From positions 248,001 to 312,000 of the forward strand of contig JAGOQB010000002.1 of assembly GCA_017991675.1 (NCBI GenBank): 64,000 nucleotides of DNA, written 5' to 3'. A model generated the notes under the pieces. That model saw only the letters and a list, made by a program, of their open reading frames with translations, was not told where the DNA came from and made no database searches. Position 1 is the stretch's first letter. Each line of letters begins with the position of its first letter. The position numbers and the translations under genes were made by a program. Source of the stretch: Phenylobacterium sp. (GTDB lineage Bacteria > Pseudomonadota > Alphaproteobacteria > Caulobacterales > Caulobacteraceae). This document shows, piece by piece, positions 22,798 through 32,052 of this stretch.

Positions 22798-22938
22798 CCG
22801 GATACCTCGTTCTCAAAACTCAGGCACGCAGCAGGGCCGGCTTTCGGCGACCGTTGTTGCGCGCAAATTCGGCGGGCATTTACCCGGCAAGATCAGCCCT
22901 TGTCGATGGGCCTGCGCGCCTCAAATTGAAAAGATTTT

Positions 22939-24084
22939 CTAAGGTGCGACGTCTAGTAGCAACTTATCGGCGTCTCGCGCGGCGGTGCAGCCGGTCAGCA
23001 CCATGGCCGTGGAGAGCTCGGCGCGGAGGGTTCCGAGCATCTTGGCGACCATCGGCCGGCCCCCTGCCCCCAGCGCATAGGCCCAGGCCCGGCCGATGAA
23101 GCAGGCCTTGGCCCCCAGGCTCAACGCCTTCAGCACGTCGAGACCCGAGCGAATCCCGCCGTCCATAAGGACTTCGAGGTCATTTCCGACCGCATCGACG
23201 ATGGCCGGCAGGGCCGAAATCGACGAGCGCACGCCGTCGAGCTGACGCCCCCCGTGATTGGAGACCACCAGGCCCTGGGCGCCGGCGCGGACCGCGTCGC
23301 GGGCGTCCTCCGGGTCGAGCACGCCCTTGACCACGATCGGGCCGTCCCAGACCTGGCGGACGAAATCGAGGTCGGCCCAGGTGACCGATCGATCAAAATT
23401 CTTTGCGATCCAACTGAGGAAGTCGGTGACGCTGCGCCCCTGGGGAATCGCTCCGGCCACCGAACCGAGGCTGTGGGGGCGACCGTTGAGCCAGACGTCC
23501 CACAGCCATTCGGGGTGAGTCACACCCTGCCAGGCGGTATTCAGCGCCCCGGAAAGGGCCGTCGCGCCGGTGAAGCCCGAGCGGACGTCACGATAGCGCG
23601 CGCCCGGCAGCGGCAGATCGACTGTGAACACCAGCACCGGGCAGCCGGCGGCCTTGGCCCGGCCCAGCAGCTCGCGCATGTAGCCGCGGTCCTTGAGCAT
23701 GTAGAGCTGGAACCAGGGGGCCTTGCCGCTCTCGGCGACCTCCTCGACCGAGCAGACGCCGACGGTCGACAGGCAGAACGGCACGCCGGCCGCGGCCGCG
23801 GCCTTGGCGGCCTGCACCTCGCCGCGGCGGGCGTACATGCCGGCCATGCCCACCGGCGACAGCCCGATCGGCATGGCCATCTTCTGGCCCAGCACCTCGA
23901 CCGACAGGTCAAGCTGGGTCATGTCGCGCATGACCCGCTGGCGCAGGGCCAGCGCCTCGATATCGGCGACGTTCCGTTCCAGCGTCACCTCGGCGTAGGA
24001 GCCGCCGTCGATGTATTCGAAAAACATCGGCGGCAGACGCCGCCGGGCCAGTTCGCGATAGTCGGCGACCGATGCCGGGTTCAT
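22939..24084 (-). CDS. lldD: FMN-dependent alpha-hydroxy-acid dehydrogenase (L-lactate dehydrogenase type)
   Basis: A 381-residue TIM-barrel flavoprotein. Key residues are the catalytic His277 and Arg280 in SNHGGRQLDG, the FMN-phosphate region DGGIRSGLDV (308-317), and Tyr24 in FFEYIDGGSYAE. Its length matches LldD, which oxidises L-lactate to pyruvate and passes electrons to the respiratory chain; glycolate or mandelate oxidation cannot be excluded. Start ATG 24084 has GGGGGGA upstream. There is no lactate permease or LldR gene beside it, so the substrate is less certain than the family. Confidence 0.85.
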   Translation of the reverse strand: MNPASVADYRELARRRLPPMFFEYIDGGSYAEVTLERNVADIEALALRQRVMRDMTQLDLSVEVLGQKMAMPIGLSPVGMAGMYARRGEVQAAKAAAAAGVPFCLSTVGVCSVEEVAESGKAPWFQLYMLKDRGYMRELLGRAKAAGCPVLVFTVDLPLPGARYRDVRSGFTGATALSGALNTAWQGVTHPEWLWDVWLNGRPHSLGSVAGAIPQGRSVTDFLSWIAKNFDRSVTWADLDFVRQVWDGPIVVKGVLDPEDARDAVRAGAQGLVVSNHGGRQLDGVRSSISALPAIVDAVGNDLEVLMDGGIRSGLDVLKALSLGAKACFIGRAWAYALGAGGRPMVAKMLGTLRAELSTAMVLTGCTAARDADKLLLDVAP

Positions 24085-24140
24085 TGCCCGTCCCCCCTGT
24101 ACTTGTGGTCAATGCTAGCGGGAGTCGCTAGGCAGACGGG

Positions 24141-24512
24141 ATGAGCAATCTGCGCATCTGGATGTCCGCCGCCGCAGCCTGTGGCCTTCTTGCCGTCGCG
24201 TTTGGCGCTTTCGCCGCCCATGGCGTGACCGATCCCAAGGCCAAGGAGTGGATGCATACGGGCGCAACCTACGCCTTCCTGCACGCCTTGGCAGTCTTCG
24301 CGTCGGTGGTGGTGGTTAACGCCGGCGGGCGGCTGGCGCGGGTGACGCCGCCGCTTTTCCTCAGCGGAATCGCGATCTTTTCGGGGTCGCTGTTCGCCAT
24401 GGCCCTGGGCGCGCCGCGTTGGTTCGGAGCGATCACGCCGATCGGCGGACTGCTGCTCATGGTCGGCTGGGCCGTGCTGGCCTGGGCCGCCTTGCAGAAA
24501 CCTCAGGACTGA
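24141..24512 (+). CDS. DUF423 small membrane protein
   Basis: A 123-residue protein with four hydrophobic segments. The motif AFGAFAAHGV near the N-terminus followed by W.TGATYAFLHALAVF is the signature of DUF423 (YgdD family), whose role is unknown. It is divergent from lldD, 56 bases away, and its end overlaps the convergent efflux gene by 10 bases. Confidence 0.85.
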   Translation: MSNLRIWMSAAAACGLLAVAFGAFAAHGVTDPKAKEWMHTGATYAFLHALAVFASVVVVNAGGRLARVTPPLFLSGIAIFSGSLFAMALGAPRWFGAITPIGGLLLMVGWAVLAWAALQKPQD

Positions 24513-25717
24513 GCGGTCTTGGGCAGGGCCAGGGTGCGCAGCGCCAGGGCCGAGCCGATCACCGCCAGCGCCATGACCACCGCCATCGGCCGCGGCGTGC
24601 CGTCATGGAACGCGCCCGACAGGCTGGCCGCCAGCGCCCCGACGCCGAACGAGGCGCCGCCCATCAGGGCCGAGACCGAGCCGGCCCGCCGCGGATCGAC
24701 GTTGAGCGCCCCGGCCATGGTGTTGCCCTGCATGAAGCCGTAGCTGGCCAGCAGCACGAACAGCAGCGGCAGGATGCTCCAGCGCTCGCCGAAGCCGGTC
24801 AGGGCGGCGAGCGCCAGGGCGATGGAGGCCAGCACCGCCGCCTGGCTCGCCCGTTCCAGCACCTGGTCGGGCGTGGACCGGCGCAGCAGATAGCGGTTCA
24901 CCTGGCTCGCCCCGATGATCGCCGCGGCGTTGAGGCCGAACACCCAGCCGAAATGCTGGGGCGAGATGCCGTAGGTCCCGATCAACAGGTCCGGTGAAGC
25001 CGAGATGTAGGTGAACAGCGTCGCCCCGTTCAGCGCCCCGGCCAGGGCGTAGCCGACCAGCCGCGGCTGGCGCAGCAGGGCGAGGTACGCCTTCAGCGGG
25101 TTCTCGGCCGCGGCCTGGGCGGCGGTCTCGGCCGAGCGCGATTCCTTGAGCCAGAGCAGCGTGGCCGCACCGCAGGCCAGGCCGAACACCGCCAAGGCCC
25201 AGAAGTTAAGCCGCCAGCCGCCGAGCGTCAGCAGCAGTCCGCCCAGCATCGGGGCGAGGATCGGCGCCAGCCCCATGATCAGGGTCATCAGCGACAGCAT
25301 CCGCGCGGTCTCGGTGTGGTTGAAGCGGTCGCGGACCACGGCGCGGGCGACGACCCCGCCGGCGCAGCCGCCGAGCGCCTGGACGAAGCGGGCGGCGATC
25401 AGCATGTCGCCGGAGGCGGCCAGCGCGCAGGCGACCGAGGCGGCGACATAGATCGCCACGCCGACCAGGATCGGTCCGCGGCGGCCGAAGCGGTCCGAGG
25501 CCGGGCCGTAGAAGAACTGGCCGATGGCCATGCCCGCAAAGAAGGCCGCGACCGTGCCCTGCGTCTGGGCCGAGGTCGCCCGCAGGTCCGCGCCGATGGC
25601 CGGCAGGCTGGGCAGGTACATGTCGATGGACATCGGCGCGAAGGCGGTCAGCGCGCCAAGCAGGAACACCAGGCCCCAGGGGGTGCGATCGGCGGCGGCG
25701 GCTTGCTGGCTGGTCAT
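24503..25717 (-). CDS. Bcr/CflA family multidrug efflux MFS transporter
   Basis: A 404-residue twelve-helix transporter. FAPMSIDMYLPSLPAIGADL in helix 1 is the typical Bcr/CflA opening, followed by motif A GPASDRFGRRGPILVG and the antiporter-type helix 5 (LMGLAPILAPMLGG). The family exports drugs such as bicyclomycin and chloramphenicol or small metabolites. It is a single gene with no local regulator. Its start is divergent from the epoxide hydrolase-like gene at 25820. Confidence 0.9.
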   Translation of the reverse strand: MTSQQAAAADRTPWGLVFLLGALTAFAPMSIDMYLPSLPAIGADLRATSAQTQGTVAAFFAGMAIGQFFYGPASDRFGRRGPILVGVAIYVAASVACALAASGDMLIAARFVQALGGCAGGVVARAVVRDRFNHTETARMLSLMTLIMGLAPILAPMLGGLLLTLGGWRLNFWALAVFGLACGAATLLWLKESRSAETAAQAAAENPLKAYLALLRQPRLVGYALAGALNGATLFTYISASPDLLIGTYGISPQHFGWVFGLNAAAIIGASQVNRYLLRRSTPDQVLERASQAAVLASIALALAALTGFGERWSILPLLFVLLASYGFMQGNTMAGALNVDPRRAGSVSALMGGASFGVGALAASLSGAFHDGTPRPMAVVMALAVIGSALALRTLALPKTAQS

Positions 25718-25819
25718 CGGCCCGTTCTAGCGTCATTCGCGCCGATCGCGCCAAGCGCCGCTTGCCTTCCGCGCAAGGAACCCTGGCAAGCTCATGCAAA
25801 CCTTCGGAGGAAGCCCGTC

Positions 25820-26803
25820 ATGTCCACCGCCCTCGCCCGCCAGATGCCGCCCGTCCAGCACGCCAAGGTCAACGGTATCGACATGGCCTATTATGAGGTC
25901 GGGCCTCGCGGCCAGGGCGTGCCGCTGATCTTCTGCCACGGCTTCCCGGAGCTGGCGTTCTCTTGGCGCCATCAGCTGGCGGCCTGCGAGGCGGCGGGCG
26001 TCTGGGCGATCGCGCCCGACCAGCGAGGCTATGGCCTGACCGAGGGGCCGGCGGCGGTCACCGACTACGACATGGAGCACCTGACCGGCGACCTGGTCGG
26101 CCTGCTGGACCACCTGGGCGCGGCCAAGGGCGTGTTCGTCGGCCACGACTGGGGCGGCATCGTCGTCTGGCAGCTGCCGCTGATGCATCCAGGCCGCGTG
26201 GCCGGGATCATCGGGCTCAACACCCCGTTCATGCGCCGCGCGCCCATCGACCCGATCGAGGGCATGCGCAAGGTGTTCGGCGAGGACATGTACATCGTCT
26301 GGTTCCAGAAGCCGGGCGTCGCCGACGCGGCCCTGGCCGCCGACGTCGACAAGACCATGCGCTTCTTCATGCGCCGGCCGGCCGCCATCCAGCAGGTCGC
26401 GGCCCCGACCGGCGGCTCGACCTTTGCGTTCGGCGACGCGCTGAAGGCCTGGGACAAGGCCGACACCGCCAATCAGCTGCTGAACGCCGACGAACTGGCC
26501 GGCTTCGTCGAGACCTTCCAGGCGACCGGCTTCACCGGCGGGATCAACTGGTACCGCAACTTCAGCCGCAACTGGGAGCGTTCGGCGGACCTGCCGACCC
26601 GCATCGACGGCGTTCCCTGCCTGATGATCATGGCCGAGAAGGACGTGGTGCTGTCGCCCGCCATGGCCGACGGGATGGAAGAGGTGATCGCCGACCTGGA
26701 GAAGGCGCTGATCAAGGACAGCGGCCACTGGACGCAGCAGGAGAAGCCCGAGGAGGTCAACCGGCTTATCCTGGACTGGATGGGGCGCCGCTTCCCGAAG
26801 TAG
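25820..26803 (+). CDS. alpha/beta hydrolase, epoxide hydrolase-like
   Basis: 327 residues from ATG 25820, with CGGAGG 9 bases upstream; the very long open frame before it is not coding. HGFPE (40-44) is the oxyanion motif of epoxide hydrolases, Asp110 in GHDWGG is the nucleophile (Asp rather than Ser, as in epoxide hydrolases and haloalkane dehalogenases), the acid is in MAEKDVVLS, and the base is His303 in SGHWTQ. Epoxide hydrolase is the best reading. It probably shares a transcript with the proline iminopeptidase gene 10 bases downstream. Confidence 0.87.
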   Translation: MSTALARQMPPVQHAKVNGIDMAYYEVGPRGQGVPLIFCHGFPELAFSWRHQLAACEAAGVWAIAPDQRGYGLTEGPAAVTDYDMEHLTGDLVGLLDHLGAAKGVFVGHDWGGIVVWQLPLMHPGRVAGIIGLNTPFMRRAPIDPIEGMRKVFGEDMYIVWFQKPGVADAALAADVDKTMRFFMRRPAAIQQVAAPTGGSTFAFGDALKAWDKADTANQLLNADELAGFVETFQATGFTGGINWYRNFSRNWERSADLPTRIDGVPCLMIMAEKDVVLSPAMADGMEEVIADLEKALIKDSGHWTQQEKPEEVNRLILDWMGRRFPK

Positions 26804-26813
26804 ACTGGCGCGG

Positions 26814-27806
26814 ATGGAACGCAACACCCCGCCCTTCGCCGTCTCGAACACCGCGCACCGCAAGGGGCTGTACCCGGACAACGAGCCGTTCGCCTATGGC
26901 TGGCTGCCGACCGGTGGGACGCACGAGATCTTCTACGAGGAGTGCGGCAATCCCGACGGCAAGCCGTGCGTGATCCTGCACGGCGGCCCGGGCGGGGCGG
27001 TCAATCCGACCATGCGGCGGTTCTTCAACCCGGCCCGGTGGCGGATGGCGCTGTTCGACCAGCGCGGCTGCGGCAAGTCGCGGCCGAACGCCAGCCTGGA
27101 AGACAACACCACCTGGACGCTGATCGAGGACATCGAGCGCCTGCGCATCCACCTCGGCGTCGAAAAGTGGACGGTGTTCGGCGGCAGCTGGGGCAGCACC
27201 CTGGCGCTGGCCTACGCCATCACCCATCCGCATCGGGTCGAGGCGCTGGTGCTGCGCGGGATCTTCCTGCTGACCCAGCGCGAGCTGCGCTGGTTCTACC
27301 AGGAAGGCGCCTCGATGCTGTTCCCCGACGCGTGGGCGCGGTTCTGCGCGCCGATCCCAGAGGCCGAGCGCGGCGACATGATGGCCGCCTACCACAAGCG
27401 CCTGACGCATACCGACCGCCGCATCCAGGCCGAGGCCGCGGCCGCCTGGAGCCAGTGGGAGGGCGACACCATCTCGATCCGCGGGCCCGAGGCGCGGCCC
27501 TCGAAGTTCAATGAGATCGACTTCGCCATCGCCTTCGCGCGGATCGAGTGCCACTTCTTCGCCAACGGCGGCTTCTTCAAAGAGGACAATTGGATCCTCA
27601 ACAACATCGACAAGATCCGCGGCATTCCGGGCTGGATCGTCCAGGGCCGGTTCGACGTGGTCACGCCGATGGACAGCGCCTGGCGGCTGAAGACCGCCTG
27701 GCCCGAGGCCAGCTTCGACATCGTCTGGGACGCGGGCCACGCCTCCACCGAGCCGGGCATAGTCGACGGCCTGGTGCGGGCGACGGACCAGGCGCTGAAG
27801 CTGTAG
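26814..27806 (+). CDS. pip: proline iminopeptidase
   Basis: A 330-residue alpha/beta hydrolase of peptidase family S33. HGGPGG (56-61), DQRGCGKS and GGSWGS with nucleophile Ser125 are diagnostic of proline iminopeptidase, which releases N-terminal proline from peptides. The acid and base lie in GRFDVVTP and AGHAST. The length matches the family. It starts 10 bases after the epoxide hydrolase-like gene and is followed 16 bases later by the P-loop gene, suggesting a three-gene operon. Confidence 0.92.
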   Translation: MERNTPPFAVSNTAHRKGLYPDNEPFAYGWLPTGGTHEIFYEECGNPDGKPCVILHGGPGGAVNPTMRRFFNPARWRMALFDQRGCGKSRPNASLEDNTTWTLIEDIERLRIHLGVEKWTVFGGSWGSTLALAYAITHPHRVEALVLRGIFLLTQRELRWFYQEGASMLFPDAWARFCAPIPEAERGDMMAAYHKRLTHTDRRIQAEAAAAWSQWEGDTISIRGPEARPSKFNEIDFAIAFARIECHFFANGGFFKEDNWILNNIDKIRGIPGWIVQGRFDVVTPMDSAWRLKTAWPEASFDIVWDAGHASTEPGIVDGLVRATDQALKL

Positions 27807-27822
27807 GCCCCGGAGCGTCGCC

Positions 27823-28350
27823 ATGGCAGTCACCATCGCCGACGCGCTTCTGTCCCTAAGACCCCTGCCCGGCCTGGCGGTGCTGATGTGCGGCGTCGCC
27901 GGCAGCGGCAAGACCGCCTTCGCGGCGGCGCTCGAGGAAGCCGGCTTCCTGCGGCTGTCGATCGACGAGGAGGTCTGGCGTCGCCATGGCCGGTACGGCG
28001 TCGATTTCCCCGCGGACGCCTACCCAGCCCTGCTGGAGCCCGTGCGCGCCTGGCTGCGGAGCCAGGTCGGCGAGGCGGTGCGCGGCGGCCAGGCCGTGGT
28101 GATCGATTCCAGCTTCTGGAGCCGCGCCCACCGCGACGAATTCAAGGCCGAGGTCGAGCGCGCCGGCGGGCGCTGGCGGCTCATCTACCTGCACGCTCAG
28201 CCGGAACTGCTGCAGCGCCGGCTGGCCGACCGCCGCGAGCAGGCCGACCTGCGCGGGGCGATCCCGGTCGACGATGCGATGCTGGCCCGCTTCCTGCGCA
28301 GCTTCGAAGCGCCCATCGGCGAGGGCGAAACGACCGTGACGGTCGCCTGA
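27823..28350 (+). CDS. P-loop kinase-like ATPase
   Basis: A 175-residue protein with Walker A GVAGSGKT (24-31), RLSIDEEVWRRHGRYG after it, and a putative Walker B VVIDSSFW near 91-98. The small size and the DxxFW pattern resemble the AAA_33/zeta-toxin-like kinase group that phosphorylates small molecules. No antitoxin gene lies next to it, so I do not call it a toxin. The stop is 1 base from the convergent rodA stop. Confidence 0.78.
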   Translation: MAVTIADALLSLRPLPGLAVLMCGVAGSGKTAFAAALEEAGFLRLSIDEEVWRRHGRYGVDFPADAYPALLEPVRAWLRSQVGEAVRGGQAVVIDSSFWSRAHRDEFKAEVERAGGRWRLIYLHAQPELLQRRLADRREQADLRGAIPVDDAMLARFLRSFEAPIGEGETTVTVA

Positions 28351-28351
28351 C

Positions 28352-29506
28352 CTACATCAGCGCGCCCTTGCCGCTGGTCACTTCCGAATAGCGGTGGACG
28401 CGCACGGCCTGGACCAGGCCGAAGCCGATCATGACCGTCAGCATGACGGTGCCGCCATAGGACAGCAGCGGCATCGGCACGCCGACGACCGGCGCCAGGC
28501 CCATGACCATCGCCCCATTGATCAGCACGTAGAGCGCGAAGGTGGCGGTGGTCCCGGCCGCCGACAACCGTCCGAAGTGCGAGTGGGCCAGGGCCGAGGT
28601 GCGCAGCGCCATGAAGATCACCGCGCCGTAGAGGAACAGCAGCGAGAAGCAGCCCAGGAAGCCGAACTCCTCAGCCAGGGTGGCGAAGATGAAGTCGGTC
28701 TGCTTCTCGGGCAGGAAGTTGAGCTGGCTCTGCGAACCGAGTCCGTAGCCCTTGCCGAAGAAGCCGCCGGAGCCCAGCGCGATCTTGGACTGCAGGATGT
28801 GATAGCCCGAGCCCGAGGGGTCGCTTTCGGGATCGAGGAAGGTCAGCACCCGTTTGCGCTGGTAGTCGTGCAGTACGAACATCACCAGCGGCGGCACGGC
28901 GACCACGAAGGCCGCGACCCCGGCGAAGATGATCCGCCAGGACAGCCCCGCCAGCACGACGATGGCGATCCCGGTCATCGCGATCAGCATGGCGGTGCCC
29001 AGGTCCGGCTGGTGCATGACCAGCACGGTCGGCGCCCCGATCATCGCGGCCGGGACCAGCAGCCACCAGGACAGCCGCGCATTGTCGGCCGAGATGCCGT
29101 GGTAAAATCGCGCCAGGGCCAGCACGATCCCCAGCTTCATGATCTCCGACGGCTGGAAGCTGAACGGCCCGATGGCGAGCCATCGCTGGGCGCCCATGCG
29201 CACATCGCCGGCCACCTCGACCGCGACCAGCAGCAGCAGACCGATGCCGTACAGCGGATAGGCGATGGCGAACCAGACCCGCAGATCGATCATCGCCAGG
29301 CCGATCATCAGCACGAAGCACAGCGCAAAGCGGGTCAGGTGCTTGGCGGCCCACGGCTCCCACGAGGACCCGGCGATGGAGAACATCATCAGGGCGCCGG
29401 CGCCGGCGATCAGGCAGAGCGCCAGGGCGAACAGCCAGTCGATCTCGGACAGCTTGACGACCAGGCGGTCGCGCTCGCCGGGGCGGGTCAGGGCGCTGAC
29501 GGTCAT
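28352..29506 (-). CDS. rodA: rod-shape peptidoglycan polymerase RodA
   Basis: A 384-residue SEDS-family glycosyltransferase with about ten membrane helices. GSGGFFGKGYGLGSQSQLNF and PEKQTDFIFATLAEEFGF form the conserved extracytoplasmic loop with the catalytic Asp, and GVPMPLLSYGGT lies near the C-terminus. It polymerises lipid II for lateral wall growth with the PBP2 transpeptidase encoded just upstream; the two genes overlap by four bases (ATGA). It is the last gene of the mre operon. Confidence 0.96.
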   Translation of the reverse strand: MTVSALTRPGERDRLVVKLSEIDWLFALALCLIAGAGALMMFSIAGSSWEPWAAKHLTRFALCFVLMIGLAMIDLRVWFAIAYPLYGIGLLLLVAVEVAGDVRMGAQRWLAIGPFSFQPSEIMKLGIVLALARFYHGISADNARLSWWLLVPAAMIGAPTVLVMHQPDLGTAMLIAMTGIAIVVLAGLSWRIIFAGVAAFVVAVPPLVMFVLHDYQRKRVLTFLDPESDPSGSGYHILQSKIALGSGGFFGKGYGLGSQSQLNFLPEKQTDFIFATLAEEFGFLGCFSLLFLYGAVIFMALRTSALAHSHFGRLSAAGTTATFALYVLINGAMVMGLAPVVGVPMPLLSYGGTVMLTVMIGFGLVQAVRVHRYSEVTSGKGALM

Positions 29507-31530
29507 ATCGCGCCTCCAGTCGGGGTGGTTGCGGCCGGAGCCGGAGCCGCCGGCGCGGCCGGCGCGGTCGGGGCGGCGGTGACGGTCGGCGCTTCGGGCG
29601 CGACGCCTTCGGCCTCCAGCGGCTCTGGCGCCTGCGGCATCGGCATCGGGGTCTCGATGCGAGAGCGCAGCTCCGGATCCTTCATCAGCGCCACGCGCAT
29701 CACCTCGCGGGCGCGTGGGGCGCCGGCGGTGGCGCCGCCCAGGCCGCCATGCTCGACGATGACGGCCACGGCGTAGCGCGGATCATCGACCGGCGCGAAG
29801 GCGACGAACAGGTTGTGATCCTTCAGCCGCCAGGTGACGCCGGCGCTGCTGCGCGAGGCTAGGCCCGCGTAGGAGCGGACCTGCGCCGTCCCGGTCTTGC
29901 CGGCCATCTGGATGTCGCCCAGGCCAAGCTGGCTCTGTCGATAGGCGGTGCCGCCGGTGTCATTGGCCACCGCGACCATGCCGCCACGGACATAGTCGAG
30001 CTGTTCCTTGGTGAACGGGAGGTCAGGCACGGCGTCGCCGTGCGGCCGCTCGACCCCGCCCACCGACTTGATGAGCCGCGGGTTCAGCGCCTTCTTGCCG
30101 TTGGCCAGCCGCGCCGTCATCACCGCCAGCTGCAGCGCGTTCACCGCCACATAGCCCTGACCGATGCCGTAGCTGACGGAGTCGCCCGGCTGCCAGACCG
30201 GCTCGCGCTTGACCGCCTTGCGCTTCCATTCGCGTGAACCGACGACGCCCTTCTTCTGGCCGGGAATGCCGAGGTCGAAGATCTGGCCGAAGCCCATGGC
30301 GTGGGCGGCCTTGGCGATCGGATCGGGGCCCATCCGCAGCGCCGTCTGGTAGAAGTAGATGTCGCAGGAGTTCTTGATGGCGTCGTGCATGTTCTGCGAG
30401 CCGTGCCCGCCATGCTTCCAGCAGCGCCAGGTGCGCCCGCCCCAATACCAGCCGCCGGAACAGTGGACGCGGACCTCGGGATCGACCCCGGCGGTCAGGG
30501 CGGCCAGCGCCACCGTCGGCTTGAAGGTCGAGCCGGGCGGATAGGTGCCGGTCATCACCTTGTCGAGCAGCGGCTTGCGCTCGTACTGCGCCAGGGCGCG
30601 GTATTCGGGCCCCGACAGGCCACGTACGAAGCGGTTGGCGTCGAAGCTGGGCGACGAGGCCATGCACAGCAGGTCGCCGGTGCGGCAGTCCATCATCACG
30701 ATGGCCCCGCTCTCGTCGCCCATAACCTCCAGCGCGCGGTTCTGGATGTCGACGTCCAGGGTCAGCTCGATGCGCTTGCCGGGCGTGCTCGGGATGTCGC
30801 CGGCCTCGTCCTGGCGGACCTCGCGGCCGTTGGCGTCGACCTCGACCTTCCGCGCACCGGCCTTGCCGCGCAGGTCCAGGTCGAAGGCCTTCTCGACGCC
30901 CTGACGGCCGATGCGGAAGCCGGGATTGAGCAGGATCGGATCGGAGTTCGGCCCGGTCGGGGTGAGGTCTTCCTTGTTGACCTTGGCCACGTAGCCGATG
31001 ACGTGCGCAAAGGCGCCGCCGTGCGGATAGACCCGCACCTCGCCCATGTCGGCGGTGACGCCGGGCAGTTCCGGGGCGCGAATGTTGATCGCCGAGAACT
31101 CGTCCCAGCTCATGTCCTCGAACACCGAGACCGGCACGCGCTTGGGGGTCTGCTTGATGTCCTTGATCAGCCGCAGCTGGCGCGCCTCGTCCAGCGGCAC
31201 GAAGGTCGCCAGAGTCTTCAGCGTGCCCTCGACGTCGGTGGAGTTGTCCTCCCGCGTGACCAGGAGCCGGAAGTTCGGACGGTTGGAGGCCAGGATCGCG
31301 CCGTTGCGGTCGACGATCAGGCCGCGCGGCGGCGGCACCAGGCGGAAGTTGAACTGGTTCGAAGCCGAGAGCTTCTCATAGCGCTGGGTCTCGATGATCT
31401 GCAGGTGCGCCAGCCGCGCGCCGAGCGCGCCCAGCCCCAGGCCCGCAATGCCGCCGAGCAGGAACATCCGGCGGTGGAACACCCCCTGCCGTTCATTGAC
31501 CTCGGAGAAGAAGATCGACGGCTCGGCCAT
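29503..31530 (-). CDS. mrdA: penicillin-binding protein 2 (elongasome transpeptidase)
   Basis: A 675-residue class B PBP. An N-terminal membrane anchor (about 21-45) is followed by the dimerisation/pedestal region, then the transpeptidase domain with S334TFK, SCD at 388-390 and KTGT starting at 544. Residues beyond about 635 form a Pro/Ala-rich tail longer than in E. coli PBP2. It cross-links new side-wall peptidoglycan in the periplasm, with RodA as partner. It starts 12 bases after mreD and overlaps rodA by four bases. Confidence 0.96.
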   Translation of the reverse strand: MAEPSIFFSEVNERQGVFHRRMFLLGGIAGLGLGALGARLAHLQIIETQRYEKLSASNQFNFRLVPPPRGLIVDRNGAILASNRPNFRLLVTREDNSTDVEGTLKTLATFVPLDEARQLRLIKDIKQTPKRVPVSVFEDMSWDEFSAINIRAPELPGVTADMGEVRVYPHGGAFAHVIGYVAKVNKEDLTPTGPNSDPILLNPGFRIGRQGVEKAFDLDLRGKAGARKVEVDANGREVRQDEAGDIPSTPGKRIELTLDVDIQNRALEVMGDESGAIVMMDCRTGDLLCMASSPSFDANRFVRGLSGPEYRALAQYERKPLLDKVMTGTYPPGSTFKPTVALAALTAGVDPEVRVHCSGGWYWGGRTWRCWKHGGHGSQNMHDAIKNSCDIYFYQTALRMGPDPIAKAAHAMGFGQIFDLGIPGQKKGVVGSREWKRKAVKREPVWQPGDSVSYGIGQGYVAVNALQLAVMTARLANGKKALNPRLIKSVGGVERPHGDAVPDLPFTKEQLDYVRGGMVAVANDTGGTAYRQSQLGLGDIQMAGKTGTAQVRSYAGLASRSSAGVTWRLKDHNLFVAFAPVDDPRYAVAVIVEHGGLGGATAGAPRAREVMRVALMKDPELRSRIETPMPMPQAPEPLEAEGVAPEAPTVTAAPTAPAAPAAPAPAATTPTGGAI

Positions 31531-31542
31531 CGCTTCGGGACC

Positions 31543-32052
31543 CTAGCGGAAACGCACGTCTGCATCCTCGAACCGGTCGATGAGCAGGTGCGCGAACGGA
31601 AACAATATGATTGTGGCGAGGAATTGCCAGGCGACGGCGATGGGGTCTGCTGTCGCATGCGCCCCGACCATCGTGAACAGGAAGGCGGCCCCAAGCGCCA
31701 GGCCGGTGGCGGCCGCATACCAGGCCCACATGACCGGGAAGCTCTGGCCAGCCATCATGCTGCGGCCGATCAGCGCCGCGCCATAGACCAGCAGCAGCGA
31801 CAGCGCCCATAGGCCCATCGGCGCGCCCCAGACGATGTCCAGGAACAGGCCCATCCCCAGCACCGCCACCGGGGCCAGCATCGAGGGCCGGATCACCGCC
31901 CAGGCGAAGGCCGGGACCATCGGGAAGATCGGCTCAGGCAGGCTGAGGCCGAAGGGCCGGAACGGCAGCGAGAAGAGAACGGTGAGGATCAGGCACTGGA
32001 CGAGCGGGACCCCGATCCAGCGCCAGGGGGCCAAGGGGCGCGCGCCGGCCAT
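31543..32052 (-). CDS. mreD: rod shape-determining protein MreD
   Basis: A 169-residue protein with five to six hydrophobic segments and a short N-terminal Arg/Pro stretch, the usual form of MreD. Identification rests strongly on position between mreC and mrdA. Its ATG abuts the mreC stop with no gap (32053/32052). MreD is an inner-membrane scaffold of the elongasome linking MreC to RodA/PBP2. Confidence 0.92.
   Translation of the reverse strand: MAGARPLAPWRWIGVPLVQCLILTVLFSLPFRPFGLSLPEPIFPMVPAFAWAVIRPSMLAPVAVLGMGLFLDIVWGAPMGLWALSLLLVYGAALIGRSMMAGQSFPVMWAWYAAATGLALGAAFLFTMVGAHATADPIAVAWQFLATIILFPFAHLLIDRFEDADVRFR

Noticed and set aside
22798..22938. Riboswitch or attenuator upstream of gltB
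   Set aside because: The region has an AT-rich patch with a short GAAAA/TTTTC repeat but no conserved aptamer pattern or leader peptide that I can identify.
25316..25819. Long upstream extension of the epoxide hydrolase frame
   Set aside because: It runs antisense through the Bcr/CflA transporter gene. A CGGAGG ribosome site and the family N-terminus place the start at 25820.
27823..28350. P-loop gene as a zeta-type toxin
   Set aside because: Zeta-like kinases share Walker A and a similar size, but there is no antitoxin gene beside it and it sits after pip in a likely metabolic operon.
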